Shown here one piece after another: positions 17,170 to 25,372 of a stretch of DNA of 64,000 nucleotides. The notes below the pieces were generated by a model. The model saw only the letters and a list, made by a program, of their open reading frames with translations. It made no database searches and was not told the origin of the DNA. The position numbers and the translations under genes were made by a program. Origin of the DNA: an uncultured Clostridia bacterium. Its GTDB lineage: Bacteria > Bacillota > Clostridia > Lachnospirales > Anaerotignaceae. Position 1 is the first letter of the stretch. Each line of letters opens with the position of its first letter. The DNA is taken from contig CAMBLO010000001.1 of NCBI GenBank assembly GCA_945868505.1, forward strand, positions 145,620-209,619. Reading direction: 5' to 3'.

Positions 17170-17793
17170 ATGGCTGATTTTTTGGAACGCATGGGCTCTG
17201 CCGTCTGTCACCAGATGGCGGAGCGCAGTTTTATTTGGGGAAATAGAACAATGCCCCTTTGTGCCCGCTGCACGGGCATCTACATGGGTGTGTTTTTCGC
17301 TCTGTGCTTCTTCCTTTGGAAAAAGCGGCTGCAGGGAAACCGACCCTTTTCCGCAACACAAATCTTTCTGATGCTTTTGTGCATCATCCCCATGGCGGCG
17401 GATGGCTTTTGCAGCTATATAGGTTTGTGGGAAAGCAATCAGCTTTTGCGGGTTCTGACGGGAAGTCTGATTGGTGCAGTCGTTCCCGGTCTGCTTTTGT
17501 TGGCGGGGAATTTTGACCCCGTCGGGAAAAGTGACAAGGCAATTTACGAAACTACAAAGGAATTGCTTTTTGTGACTGCATTCAGCGGAATATTTGCTCT
17601 GTGCCTTTGTCTTGGTTTGCCCTTACAAGGCATTGGTGCAATCCTTTCCATTGTAGGGGAGGTTTGCCTTTGGGCCGGTGTCCTTTGGCTGATTCTAAAA
17701 AATATTTTTGGAAAGAAGAAACTGCCCTTGCGGCGGATTTCTTTGGTGCTGGCATTTTGCATCATTTTTGCAGTAGGAGGGTTTCTTCCATGA
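17170..17793 (+). CDS. DUF2085 family membrane protein
   Basis: 207 aa with about five hydrophobic segments. The N-terminus VCHQMAERSF and MPLCARCTGIYMG matches the conserved Cys/His signature of DUF2085 proteins, CHQxxxRSF and CxRCxGIY. The conserved cysteines and histidine could bind metal or form disulfides, but no function is established. It starts one base after the previous stop, and its own stop overlaps the next start (ATGA), so translation is tightly coupled along this operon. Confidence 0.88.
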   Translation: MADFLERMGSAVCHQMAERSFIWGNRTMPLCARCTGIYMGVFFALCFFLWKKRLQGNRPFSATQIFLMLLCIIPMAADGFCSYIGLWESNQLLRVLTGSLIGAVVPGLLLLAGNFDPVGKSDKAIYETTKELLFVTAFSGIFALCLCLGLPLQGIGAILSIVGEVCLWAGVLWLILKNIFGKKKLPLRRISLVLAFCIIFAVGGFLP

Positions 17794-18362
17794 AAAAAGA
17801 ATTGCGGGCAGAAGCCCTGAAACAGCGGGATGAGATGCCTTTGGCTGAGCGGAACGAAAAAAGCAGACAAATTACGGCGCATATCCTGCAAAGTGAGGTA
17901 TATCAAAAGGCAAAGCGTATTTTCACTTTCGTGAGCATGGGTTCGGAGGTGGAAACAAGGGGCATCATGTCGCAGGCGTGGAACGACGGGAAAGCCGTTG
18001 CTGTCCCCAAAACAGAAAAGGGACGGGTGATGTATTTTCTGCCAATCCAATCCTTTGCTGATTTGCAGAAAGGTCGCTTTGGCGTGATGGAGCCTTCGGG
18101 CAGCGAAGAAGATGCCATTGTACCTGAAAGGGGCGATTTATTTCTGGTGCCCGGAGCATTGTTTGATGAGAAAATGAACCGCTTGGGCTATGGCGGCGGT
18201 TATTATGATACGTATTTTGAAAACTATCAGGGATATGGGAAAATCGGATTGGCGTTCCAGTCTCAGGTGCGGAGCGAACCGATTCTCGCGGAAAAAACAG
18301 ACATCCCTTTGGATGATATCGTAACGGAAAACGGATGGATGGGAGGAAGAAAACATGAGTAA
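17790..18362 (+). CDS. 5-formyltetrahydrofolate cyclo-ligase
   Basis: 190 aa. The enzyme converts 5-formyl-THF to 5,10-methenyl-THF with ATP, returning this storage folate to one-carbon metabolism. The N-terminal basic [16 protein letters not shown] carries the ATP-contacting Lys/Arg; the folate- and phosphate-binding region is [21 protein letters not shown], the hallmark of the family. The start at 17790 follows GTAGGAGGG and overlaps the DUF2085 stop. It overlaps proA by 8 nt (ATGAGTAA). The track ORF is extended upstream within DUF2085. Confidence 0.93.
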   Translation: MKKELRAEALKQRDEMPLAERNEKSRQITAHILQSEVYQKAKRIFTFVSMGSEVETRGIMSQAWNDGKAVAVPKTEKGRVMYFLPIQSFADLQKGRFGVMEPSGSEEDAIVPERGDLFLVPGALFDEKMNRLGYGGGYYDTYFENYQGYGKIGLAFQSQVRSEPILAEKTDIPLDDIVTENGWMGGRKHE

Positions 18363-19602
18363 TCTGGTGGAAATGGGAAAAAAGGCAAAAGCTGCGGCGG
18401 TGGTTCTGGCTACATTGTCTACTCCTAAAAAGAATAAAGCCCTGCTGGCTTCTGCCGATGCCCTGCTGGCGGCACAGGCGGAAATTCTGGCGGCAAACAA
18501 AGCAGATGTGGATGCGGCATTAGAAAACGGCATCAAGGGTGCTTTTATTGATAGACTGACCTTGACAGAAGCCCGTCTGGCGGATATGGCTGATGGCCTG
18601 CGGCAGGTAGCAAAGCTGGATGACCCCGTGGGCGAGGTTCTTTCCATGAAAACGTTAGATAATGGTCTGGTGGTAGGACAGAAGCGGGTGCCTATGGGCG
18701 TCATTGGTATCATTTTTGAAGCCCGCCCTAATGTGACGGCAGATGCCTTTGGCCTTTGCCTGAAAGCAGGCAGTGCCGTTATTTTAAGAGGCGGCAAGGA
18801 AGCCTTCCGCACCAATCAGGCTACTGTCAAAGCCCTGCGCTCCGCTCTGGCGGCGGAAGGACTGCCCGAGGACTGTGTGCAGATGGTGCCAGATACCTCC
18901 AGAGAAACCGCCAATGAAATGATGCGGCTGAATGGGTATTTAGATGTATTGATTCCCAGAGGCGGTGCAGGGCTCATTAACAGCGTGGTGCAGAACAGCA
19001 CCGTTCCCGTGATTCAGACAGGTGTGGGCAACTGCCATGTTTATGTGGATGAAAGTGCGGATTTGGAAAAGGCAGTAAAAATTGTCATCAATGCCAAAAC
19101 CCAGCGTCCCGGTGTATGCAATGCTTGTGAAAGCCTTTTGGTGCATGAAAAAATCGCAGAAGCCTTCCTGCCTGCAATCGGTAAGGCGTTGCAGGAAAAA
19201 CAGGTGGAGATTCGTGGGGACGAAGCCACACAAAAGCTGGTGGATGGCTCTGTTGCCGCAACAGAAGAAGACTGGGGCACAGAATATGCCGATTACATCA
19301 TTTCCGCCAGAGTGGTAAAGGATATGGATGAAGCCATCGAACATATCAGAAAATATTCTACAGGCCATTCCGAAGCCATTGTGACAGAAAACTATACCAA
19401 TGCCCAGCGGTTCCTGAATGAAGTGGATGCGGCGGCGGTTTATGTCAATGCTTCCACCAGATTCACAGACGGCGGTCAGTTCGGTTTTGGTGCAGAAATC
19501 GGCATCAGCACCCAGAAGCTGCACGCCCGTGGGCCTATGGGTCTGAAGGAATTGACAACGATGAAATATATCATTTACGGCGATGGTCAGATCAGAGAAT
19601 AA
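18355..19602 (+). CDS. proA: Gamma-glutamyl phosphate reductase
   Basis: 415 aa aldehyde-dehydrogenase-superfamily enzyme that reduces gamma-glutamyl phosphate to glutamate semialdehyde, using NADPH, in proline synthesis. Catalytic Cys255 lies in [15 protein letters not shown], and the cofactor region includes [21 protein letters not shown] and [31 protein letters not shown] closes the protein. The length is normal. It partners ProB upstream; a fused or adjacent proBA is more usual, and here three genes lie between them. Its start overlaps the previous gene. Confidence 0.96.
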   Translation: MSNLVEMGKKAKAAAVVLATLSTPKKNKALLASADALLAAQAEILAANKADVDAALENGIKGAFIDRLTLTEARLADMADGLRQVAKLDDPVGEVLSMKTLDNGLVVGQKRVPMGVIGIIFEARPNVTADAFGLCLKAGSAVILRGGKEAFRTNQATVKALRSALAAEGLPEDCVQMVPDTSRETANEMMRLNGYLDVLIPRGGAGLINSVVQNSTVPVIQTGVGNCHVYVDESADLEKAVKIVINAKTQRPGVCNACESLLVHEKIAEAFLPAIGKALQEKQVEIRGDEATQKLVDGSVAATEEDWGTEYADYIISARVVKDMDEAIEHIRKYSTGHSEAIVTENYTNAQRFLNEVDAAAVYVNASTRFTDGGQFGFGAEIGISTQKLHARGPMGLKELTTMKYIIYGDGQIRE

Positions 19603-19618
19603 GCAGGAGGGAAAGCCT

Positions 19619-20557
19619 ATGCAGGATACCCGTTATATGGATGCGTGGATACACGTGCCCCTTTGCAAAAAAGGTGATAAGCTCTACCATTATACGACGG
19701 CGGAAGGGGTTCGCGGTATTGTGGAAAATCGGGAATTTCTGGCAACGAAAAGCGATTTTCTCAACGATAAGCTGGAATTTCAATATGCGGTAGAGGTTAT
19801 GGAGCGGCTGACGGAAAAATATATCGTCAATCAAGAACTGCGGGAGCGTTTCTTTTCCAAGCTGAAAATGGAGATCGACCGTCTGGGGGTCATCACGCCA
19901 ATCTGCGAAGGCGATACGGATTGCGAGATTGATGAAATGAGTTTTTATGTGGTGGCTTTTTCCAAGTTGCAGAACAATGCCCTCCTTTGGGCGGAGTTTA
20001 CGGATTTTCGTGGATATTGTCTGGAATTTGATTATGAAAAGATTGTGGAGGGCTTTCAAAATCGGGTTTTCCTCCATGGCACAGTCATTTATGATGAAGA
20101 AGAACAGATGAATGGACTTCTGGAATCCCTGCTTTCCTGTATCCGCAATCTGATCGAAGAGGGGACAACGGATTTAGAGGGCTTTTTTGAGGAAGAAGCC
20201 AATCCTTCTGATGAATCCTTGGATAAGCTGGTGACAGAGATGTCTGTGGTCTGCTCTGTCTATGCCATGTTTTTCAAAAAGAGCTTTTTCAAAGGGGAAC
20301 AGGAATACCGATTCATCTTCCCACCTCTGAGCAATGGGAGTGGGATGGATAAGCCTAATTTCCGCTTGCTGGACCAGATTTTTCTGCCTTATATCATGGT
20401 GGAATTTGAAGGGGAAAAAGAAGATATCCCTTTGGAAAGTGTGATGGTTGGGGCGAAAAATAACAGCGACATTGCCGTCAGGGGGGTGCGTTATTTCCTG
20501 AAAACACAGGGCATTGATATCCCTGTTCTGCTTTCGGATATCCCTTTGCGTTATTAA
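19619..20557 (+). CDS. DUF2971 family protein
   Basis: 312 aa, soluble. The N-terminal LYHYTTAEGVRGIVENREFL followed by ATKSDFLNDKLEF is the conserved opening of DUF2971 proteins. Later blocks such as YCLEFDYEKI and FFKGEQEYRFIF also fit. The biochemical role of the family is unknown to me. The start at 19619 follows GCAGGAGGG; the track start overlaps proA. It is the last gene of the proline unit, closed by a terminator. Confidence 0.83.
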   Translation: MQDTRYMDAWIHVPLCKKGDKLYHYTTAEGVRGIVENREFLATKSDFLNDKLEFQYAVEVMERLTEKYIVNQELRERFFSKLKMEIDRLGVITPICEGDTDCEIDEMSFYVVAFSKLQNNALLWAEFTDFRGYCLEFDYEKIVEGFQNRVFLHGTVIYDEEEQMNGLLESLLSCIRNLIEEGTTDLEGFFEEEANPSDESLDKLVTEMSVVCSVYAMFFKKSFFKGEQEYRFIFPPLSNGSGMDKPNFRLLDQIFLPYIMVEFEGEKEDIPLESVMVGAKNNSDIAVRGVRYFLKTQGIDIPVLLSDIPLRY

Positions 20558-20562
20558 AAGGA

Positions 20563-20594
20563 GAAAAGCCTGTTTTGTCGAACAGGCTTTTTTA
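20563..20594 (+). terminator. Terminator after the DUF2971 gene
   Basis: AAAAGCCTGTT and AACAGGCTTTTTT pair around a 6-nt loop. Confidence 0.85.
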
Positions 20595-20601
20595 TATGGA
20601 T

Positions 20602-20630
20602 TTGACTATTTTGGGCGGTTCAGGTACAAT
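20602..20630 (+). promoter_or_regulatory. Promoter of the site-2-protease-like/scpAB unit
   Basis: TTGACT and TACAAT are separated by 17 bp, directly after the terminator of the previous unit. Confidence 0.7.
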
Positions 20631-20677
20631 AATACAATAGGCATTTTGAAAATTTACCTTGGAAAGGATTTGTGTAT

Positions 20678-21295
20678 ATGAACAATATGTTATTCGTACT
20701 TCTGCTGGGCATTCCCGGTATCCTTGTGGCAACGACAGTCCATGAGTTTACAAGGGCGTTGCTTTCTACTGTTTTTGGGGACAACTATCCCAAGAGTCAG
20801 GGAAAGCTGACATTGAACCCTATAAAGCATTTTGAGCCTATCGGTTTTCTGATGATGTTTTTTAGCGGCGGCTTCGGTTGGGGCAAGCCTGTGGAGACCA
20901 GTGCGCTGTATTATAAAAATAGAAAAAGAGATACGCTTTTGGTGGCGATTCTTCCTTCTGTGGTGAATCTGATTCTGGGGATTGTTTTCCTCGGTGTGTA
21001 TCAGTCGTTGAAAAGAAACGGCGGCAATTATTATTTGGTGGCACTGTTCAATTATATGGCTTATTATAATGTTGGTCTGGCGGTGTATAATATCCTGCCT
21101 GTGGCACCTATGGACTGCGTGAAGGTGCTGGCGGTGCTGATGCCTGCCAACCAGTATTTCAAATATATGCAGAATGAAAAGCTGATCCAGATGATTTTCC
21201 TGTTCCTGCTGTTCTTTGGCCTTGTGACAGGTTTTATGGACAGCATCATTTATGGTGTGATGTCTTTGTTTGGCGGCATTTTTGGTCTGATTTAA
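20678..21295 (+). CDS. Site-2 protease (M50) family membrane protein lacking a zinc ligand
   Basis: 205 aa polytopic membrane protein homologous to the M50 proteins commonly found before scpA in Firmicutes. It keeps GKLTLNPIKHFEPIG, GFGWGKPV and YNILPVAPMD. The zinc motif expected as HExxH reads HEFTR, so the second histidine is Arg, and the third-ligand region expected as PLDG reads PMDC. It may be a catalytically dead homologue. The ATG at 20678 is 9 nt from GGAAAGGA; the track's GTG at 20672 is too close. scpA begins 13 nt after its stop. Confidence 0.85.
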   Translation: MNNMLFVLLLGIPGILVATTVHEFTRALLSTVFGDNYPKSQGKLTLNPIKHFEPIGFLMMFFSGGFGWGKPVETSALYYKNRKRDTLLVAILPSVVNLILGIVFLGVYQSLKRNGGNYYLVALFNYMAYYNVGLAVYNILPVAPMDCVKVLAVLMPANQYFKYMQNEKLIQMIFLFLLFFGLVTGFMDSIIYGVMSLFGGIFGLI

Positions 21296-21308
21296 GGAAG
21301 GCGAAGCG

Positions 21309-22076
21309 ATGGATACGATCAATATCAGACTGGATGCCTTCGAAGGCCCCTTGGACTTATTGTATCACCTGATCGAAAAAAACGAGATTGATATTTATGA
21401 TATTCCCGTTGCATCCCTGACAGAGCAGTATCTTGCCTTTTTGGATGCGGCGGAGGACAGGGATATGGACGGCATGAGCGAATTTCTTCTCATGGCGGCG
21501 ACCTTGTTGGAGATTAAAAGCAAAATGCTCCTGCCTGCGCCGAAAAATGAGGAAGAGGAAGGCCCTGACCCCCGTGAAGAACTGGTGCAGAGATTGTTGG
21601 AATATAAAAAAATCAAGGATGTGACTGATACCCTCAAGGAACGGGAGGAGGAAGCGGCACTGGTCTTTTATAAAGAAGCTGATGCTTCTGTGGCAAAGCT
21701 GAAGGAACAGCCGCCTCAGGAATTGGAGGACTTATTGCAGGGCATCACCATGGATGACCTGTATCAGGCTTTTCAGCAGGTGATGGCAAGAAAAGAAACC
21801 AAGGTGGATAAAGTCCGCAGTTCCTTCCGCTCGGTGCAGAAGGATTTGTTCACGGTTGGCGAAAAGATGGAATATATCAGGGACTTGCTGATTTTGCACC
21901 CCCATGGGCAGACCGCCTTCCATACCATTTTTCGGGAAAATGCAGGGAAGATGGAAAAGGTGGTAACGTTCCTTGCCCTTTTAGAATTGATTAAGCAGAA
22001 GGAAGTGCAGATTGCCCAAGAAAGAAACTTCGGGGAAATTCTCATCAGCAAATACAGCGAAGGAGGAGCGAAATGA
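21309..22076 (+). CDS. scpA: Segregation and condensation protein A
   Basis: 255 aa kleisin subunit that bridges SMC dimers for chromosome condensation and segregation. The N-terminal FEGPLDLLYHLIEKNEIDIY is the SMC-neck-binding helix region, ATLLEIKSKMLLP is the typical second block, and the C-terminal winged helix includes VTFLALLELIKQKEV. Its stop overlaps the scpB start by 4 nt (ATGA), as expected for partners needed in fixed ratio. Confidence 0.97.
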   Translation: MDTINIRLDAFEGPLDLLYHLIEKNEIDIYDIPVASLTEQYLAFLDAAEDRDMDGMSEFLLMAATLLEIKSKMLLPAPKNEEEEGPDPREELVQRLLEYKKIKDVTDTLKEREEEAALVFYKEADASVAKLKEQPPQELEDLLQGITMDDLYQAFQQVMARKETKVDKVRSSFRSVQKDLFTVGEKMEYIRDLLILHPHGQTAFHTIFRENAGKMEKVVTFLALLELIKQKEVQIAQERNFGEILISKYSEGGAK

Positions 22077-22618
22077 GATTATCAGAGCTGGAAGCGGTAG
22101 TGGAATCTTTGCTGTTCATCGCCGGGGATGCGGTGCCGCTGACATCCATTGCCCAGACCATTGAATTGGATAAAGCCACAGCCAAGGCGGTTGTCCTTTC
22201 CTTGGCGGATAAATATGAAAAGGAAAAACGGGGCTTGCGTATCGTGGAGATTGAAGGCTCCTATCAGATGTGTACGGCGGCGGAATGTTTTGAGTATATC
22301 CGCAATATGTATAAAAGCCCTCAGCGGCAGGGCTTGACCCAGTCTCTGCTGGAAACGCTGGCCATCGTTGCCTATAAACAGCCTATTACCCGGGCGCAGA
22401 TTGAAGAGATCCGCGGCGTCAGCTCCGACCATGCGGTGGCGAAGCTGGTGGAAAAACGGCTGATCTGCGAAGTGGGCAGAGGGGATACTCCCGGCAGACC
22501 CATTTTGTTTGGGACAAGCAATGAATTTCTTCGGTATTTCGGTTTCAAGAGCATCGGAGAACTGCCCCCTTTGGAGGTGGAACAGGACAAGGAGAACGGC
22601 GATGAATTGACCGTATAA
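22073..22618 (+). CDS. scpB: Segregation and condensation protein B
   Basis: 181 aa, two tandem winged-helix domains that dimerise and bind ScpA. Recognisable blocks are VVESLLFIAGDAVPL at the start, LSQSLLETLAIVAYKQPITR-like text (here TQSLLETLAIVAYKQPITRA), and IEEIRGVSSDHAVAKLVEK, ending in LFGTSNEFLRYFGF. It is translated from the overlap with scpA. Confidence 0.97.
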   Translation: MRLSELEAVVESLLFIAGDAVPLTSIAQTIELDKATAKAVVLSLADKYEKEKRGLRIVEIEGSYQMCTAAECFEYIRNMYKSPQRQGLTQSLLETLAIVAYKQPITRAQIEEIRGVSSDHAVAKLVEKRLICEVGRGDTPGRPILFGTSNEFLRYFGFKSIGELPPLEVEQDKENGDELTV

Positions 22619-22669
22619 GTACATAACTAAAACAAAAAATGAATAGAAATAGCAGGAGGAGGGATGCCT

Positions 22670-23824
22670 ATGAAGCGGATAACCTTGTTACTCCTGCTTT
22701 TTTTATTGTCTGTAACACCTGCTTTTGCCGGCGAGCCGAAGGTTGCTGCCCAAGGGGCGGCGTTGATTGATGGGAAAACGGGGCGGCTTTTATGGGAGAA
22801 AAACGGCGAAAGACCCTTTGCTATGGCAAGCACCACCAAAATTATGACAGCCATACTGGTTTTGGAACGGGCAGATTTGGAGGACACCGTTACCGTCAGT
22901 AAAAATGCTGCCCATCAGCCGGAGGTACATATGGATTTGAAAGAAGGGGAGCAGTGGAAGGTGGGCGATTTGCTTTCTGCCATGATGCTGCGTTCCTATA
23001 ACGATGCGGCGGTGGCGTTGGCGGAGCATGTTTCTGGGAGTGTGGAGAAATTCTGCGCCGAAATGACAAAAAAGGCAGGAAAAATTGGGGCAAAGGATAC
23101 GGTTTTTGGCTCGCCCAATGGTCTGGACAGCCATTTGACCGATGCACAGCATCATTCCACAGCCTACGATATGTCCCTGATTGCAGCCTATGCGCTGGAA
23201 AATGAGACCTTTCGGGAAATCATCGCCCAGTCGGAAATTTCTGTGGCGGATTTGGAAGGAAAGCATATCTGCAATACTACCAACGCAGACCGTTTTTTGA
23301 AGGAATACAGTGGTGCATTGGGCATAAAAACAGGCTATACCAATAAGGCGGGACATTGCTTTGTGGGGGCGGCGGAACGGGAGGATGTCCTGTTGATTTC
23401 CACTGTCCTTGGTAGCGGTTGGGGGACGGCAGGAAAAGAGAAAAAATGGACGGACACGAAAGCCCTGATGGACTATGGCTTCGATACCTTCCATCCCTAT
23501 GAAGCGGTGGCAAAGGGGACTGTTTTTGGGGAAGTGAAGATTGGCGATTCTCCAACAAAACAGGTAGAGACTGTTTTGGCAGAGGGGTATACGGCTTTGT
23601 TTTCGGCGGAAGAAATAGAAAACCTGCGGCTGGAAGCAGATTTGCCAAAGGAAGTAGAAGCCCCTGTGGAAAAGGGTGAGAAATTGGGAAAAGCCACCCT
23701 TTGGTTGAAAGAAGAAAAGCTGGCGGAAATCGACCTTTTGGCGAGAGAAGCAGCCCGCCCCTTCACCTTAATGGAAAGGCTCCATAGACTCGCAAAAAAC
23801 TGGCTGACATGGAGAAAATTTTGA
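22670..23824 (+). CDS. Serine-type D-Ala-D-Ala carboxypeptidase (DacF/PBP5 family)
   Basis: 384 aa secreted low-molecular-weight penicillin-binding protein that trims peptidoglycan stem pentapeptides. Signal peptide about residues 1-20 (MKRITLLLLLFLL, AFA). The catalytic triad motifs are STTK (54-57), SYN (109-111) and KTG (220-222). A PBP5 C-terminal beta domain follows (about 275-355), and the last helix LMERLHRLAKNWLTWRKF is amphipathic and may bind the membrane. The ATG at 22670 is better spaced from AGGAGG than the track start at 22664. It lies in the conserved scpB-dac-rluB neighbourhood of Firmicutes. Confidence 0.94.
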   Translation: MKRITLLLLLFLLSVTPAFAGEPKVAAQGAALIDGKTGRLLWEKNGERPFAMASTTKIMTAILVLERADLEDTVTVSKNAAHQPEVHMDLKEGEQWKVGDLLSAMMLRSYNDAAVALAEHVSGSVEKFCAEMTKKAGKIGAKDTVFGSPNGLDSHLTDAQHHSTAYDMSLIAAYALENETFREIIAQSEISVADLEGKHICNTTNADRFLKEYSGALGIKTGYTNKAGHCFVGAAEREDVLLISTVLGSGWGTAGKEKKWTDTKALMDYGFDTFHPYEAVAKGTVFGEVKIGDSPTKQVETVLAEGYTALFSAEEIENLRLEADLPKEVEAPVEKGEKLGKATLWLKEEKLAEIDLLAREAARPFTLMERLHRLAKNWLTWRKF

Positions 23825-23849
23825 CTTTGTTTCCGTCCTCGGGTATACT
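23821..23849 (+). promoter_or_regulatory. rluB promoter
   Basis: TTGACT and TATACT are 17 bp apart. The -35 box overlaps the stop codon of the carboxypeptidase gene. Confidence 0.8.
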
Positions 23850-23888
23850 GTTCTTAACAAATACTTTTGAGAGAACGGAGATTTCTAT

Positions 23889-24611
23889 ATGGAAGAAAGA
23901 TTGCAGAAATTTTTGGCGGAAGCGGGCATTGCTTCCCGCAGAAAAGCGGAAGAACTGATTGCCCAGGGGAAGGTAAAGGTAAATGGCAAGGTAGTCACGG
24001 AAATGGGCATCAAGATTGATCCCGCTAAGGATGAAGTGACTTATCTGGATAAAAAAGTGACCACAAAAGAGACAAAGATGGTTTATATCATGCTGTATAA
24101 ACCGGAAGGGTATGTGACAACAGCCAAGGAACAGTTTGGCAGACCTGCGGTGATGGATTTGGTGAAGGGTGTCAAGGAACGCATTTTCCCCGTGGGTCGG
24201 TTGGATTATGATACTTCTGGTCTGCTGCTGCTGACCAACGACGGCGACCTGACTTATAAGCTGACCCATCCCAAGCATGATGTGGATAAGACCTATATCG
24301 CAAAGCTGTACGGTATCCCTGATGAAGGGGCATTGCAGAAATTCCGCAGAGGTGTAGTGATTGATGGCAAGAGGACGAAGCCTGCAAAAATTCAGATTAT
24401 CGATAAGGATAAGGATGGTCGTTTCTGCACAGCGGAAATCATCATCCACGAAGGCAGAAACAGACAGGTGCGTAAGATGTGCGAAGCCATCAAGCATCCC
24501 GTGGCACAGCTAAAGCGTGTAGCAACAGGCGACCTGAAGCTGGGCGATTTGCAGAAAGGCAAATATCGCCATTTGACAGAAAAGGAAATCAAATACCTGA
24601 AGAAGCTGTAA
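23889..24611 (+). CDS. rluB: 23S rRNA pseudouridine synthase (RluB/RsuA family)
   Basis: 240 aa. An N-terminal S4 RNA-binding domain (LQKFLAEAGIASRRKAEELI, about 1-60) precedes the catalytic domain with GRLDYDTSGLLLLTNDGDL, where Asp106 is the catalytic residue, and GRNRQVRKMCEAI near the C-terminus. The family isomerises a uridine in large-subunit rRNA (RluB) or small-subunit rRNA (RsuA). The genomic position beside scpB favours RluB. Confidence 0.93.
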   Translation: MEERLQKFLAEAGIASRRKAEELIAQGKVKVNGKVVTEMGIKIDPAKDEVTYLDKKVTTKETKMVYIMLYKPEGYVTTAKEQFGRPAVMDLVKGVKERIFPVGRLDYDTSGLLLLTNDGDLTYKLTHPKHDVDKTYIAKLYGIPDEGALQKFRRGVVIDGKRTKPAKIQIIDKDKDGRFCTAEIIIHEGRNRQVRKMCEAIKHPVAQLKRVATGDLKLGDLQKGKYRHLTEKEIKYLKKL

Positions 24612-24621
24612 GGAAGATAGA

Positions 24622-24648
24622 GAAAGACCCCTGTGAGGGTCTTTTTTC
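24622..24648 (+). terminator. rluB terminator
   Basis: AAAGACCC and GGGTCTTT around a 6-nt loop, followed by T. Confidence 0.85.
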
Positions 24649-24651
24649 TTG

Positions 24652-24680
24652 TTGAAAGGTTGCTTCAGATAACGTATAAT
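24652..24680 (+). promoter_or_regulatory. Promoter of the histidine phosphatase-cmk-ispH/rpsA unit
   Basis: TTGAAA and TATAAT are 17 bp apart, immediately after the rluB terminator. Confidence 0.8.
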
Positions 24681-24723
24681 AAGTATTTAGGAAAAAGTAG
24701 ATTACAATGTAGGAGAGTGCCTC

Positions 24724-25371
24724 ATGGAACAGAAAAGAACAAGATTTTATCTCATCCGCCACGGGGAGACGGATTGGAACAAAGGCGGCCGCTATCAGGG
24801 CTGCACGAATATACAGTTGAACGACGCAGGCAGAGAACAGGCACGCCTTCTGGGCGAACGCTTCAAATATATGCCCTTGGATGTGGTGTATGTTTCTCCC
24901 TTAGACAGAGCTGTGGCAACGGCAGAGCCTTTGGCTGCTGCCCATGGTCTGACCCCCATCAAGGATGCCCATTTCCGGGAAATTAACTTTGGTGAATGGG
25001 AAGGACATACCATTGCAGAATTGTCCGAAAAATTCGGCAAGGCCTATACAGATTTTTTTGCAAACCCCTTCGACCATCCCGTTCCCGGGGAAGGTTCCTT
25101 CCAGAATGCCATGGATCGTGCCATCGAGGGTTTCAATGCCTTGGCGGAAAAACACAAAGGGCAGAATGTTGCCATCGTTTCCCATGGGGGCTTGCTGCGG
25201 GTCATGTTGGTGGGGCTTTTGGAAATGGGCGATGCCTTCTATCGGAAAACATGGATGACCAATACATCCATTACTATGTTGGATGTATTGGAGGATGGCA
25301 GAAAGCTGCTGATGACGCTGAATGATAAAGCCCACTTAGAGATGGCTGAGGTATTCAAAAAGGGTGAATGA
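24724..25371 (+). CDS. Histidine phosphatase family (phosphoglycerate mutase-like) protein
   Basis: 215 aa. LIRHGETDWN places the phospho-accepting His13 in the RHG motif; GRYQGCTNIQLNDAGREQA, DRAVATAEP-type second Arg and SHGGLLRVML with the second catalytic His complete the fold. Cofactor-independent GpmI lies elsewhere in this window, so this protein is more likely a broad phosphatase than the glycolytic mutase. The substrate is unknown. The next gene begins almost at its stop. Confidence 0.9.
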   Translation: MEQKRTRFYLIRHGETDWNKGGRYQGCTNIQLNDAGREQARLLGERFKYMPLDVVYVSPLDRAVATAEPLAAAHGLTPIKDAHFREINFGEWEGHTIAELSEKFGKAYTDFFANPFDHPVPGEGSFQNAMDRAIEGFNALAEKHKGQNVAIVSHGGLLRVMLVGLLEMGDAFYRKTWMTNTSITMLDVLEDGRKLLMTLNDKAHLEMAEVFKKGE

Positions 25372-25372
25372 T

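Noticed and set aside
24724-25371. Cofactor-dependent phosphoglycerate mutase for glycolysis
   Set aside because: GpmI is encoded in the glycolytic operon, and this protein's length and context fit a general histidine phosphatase better.
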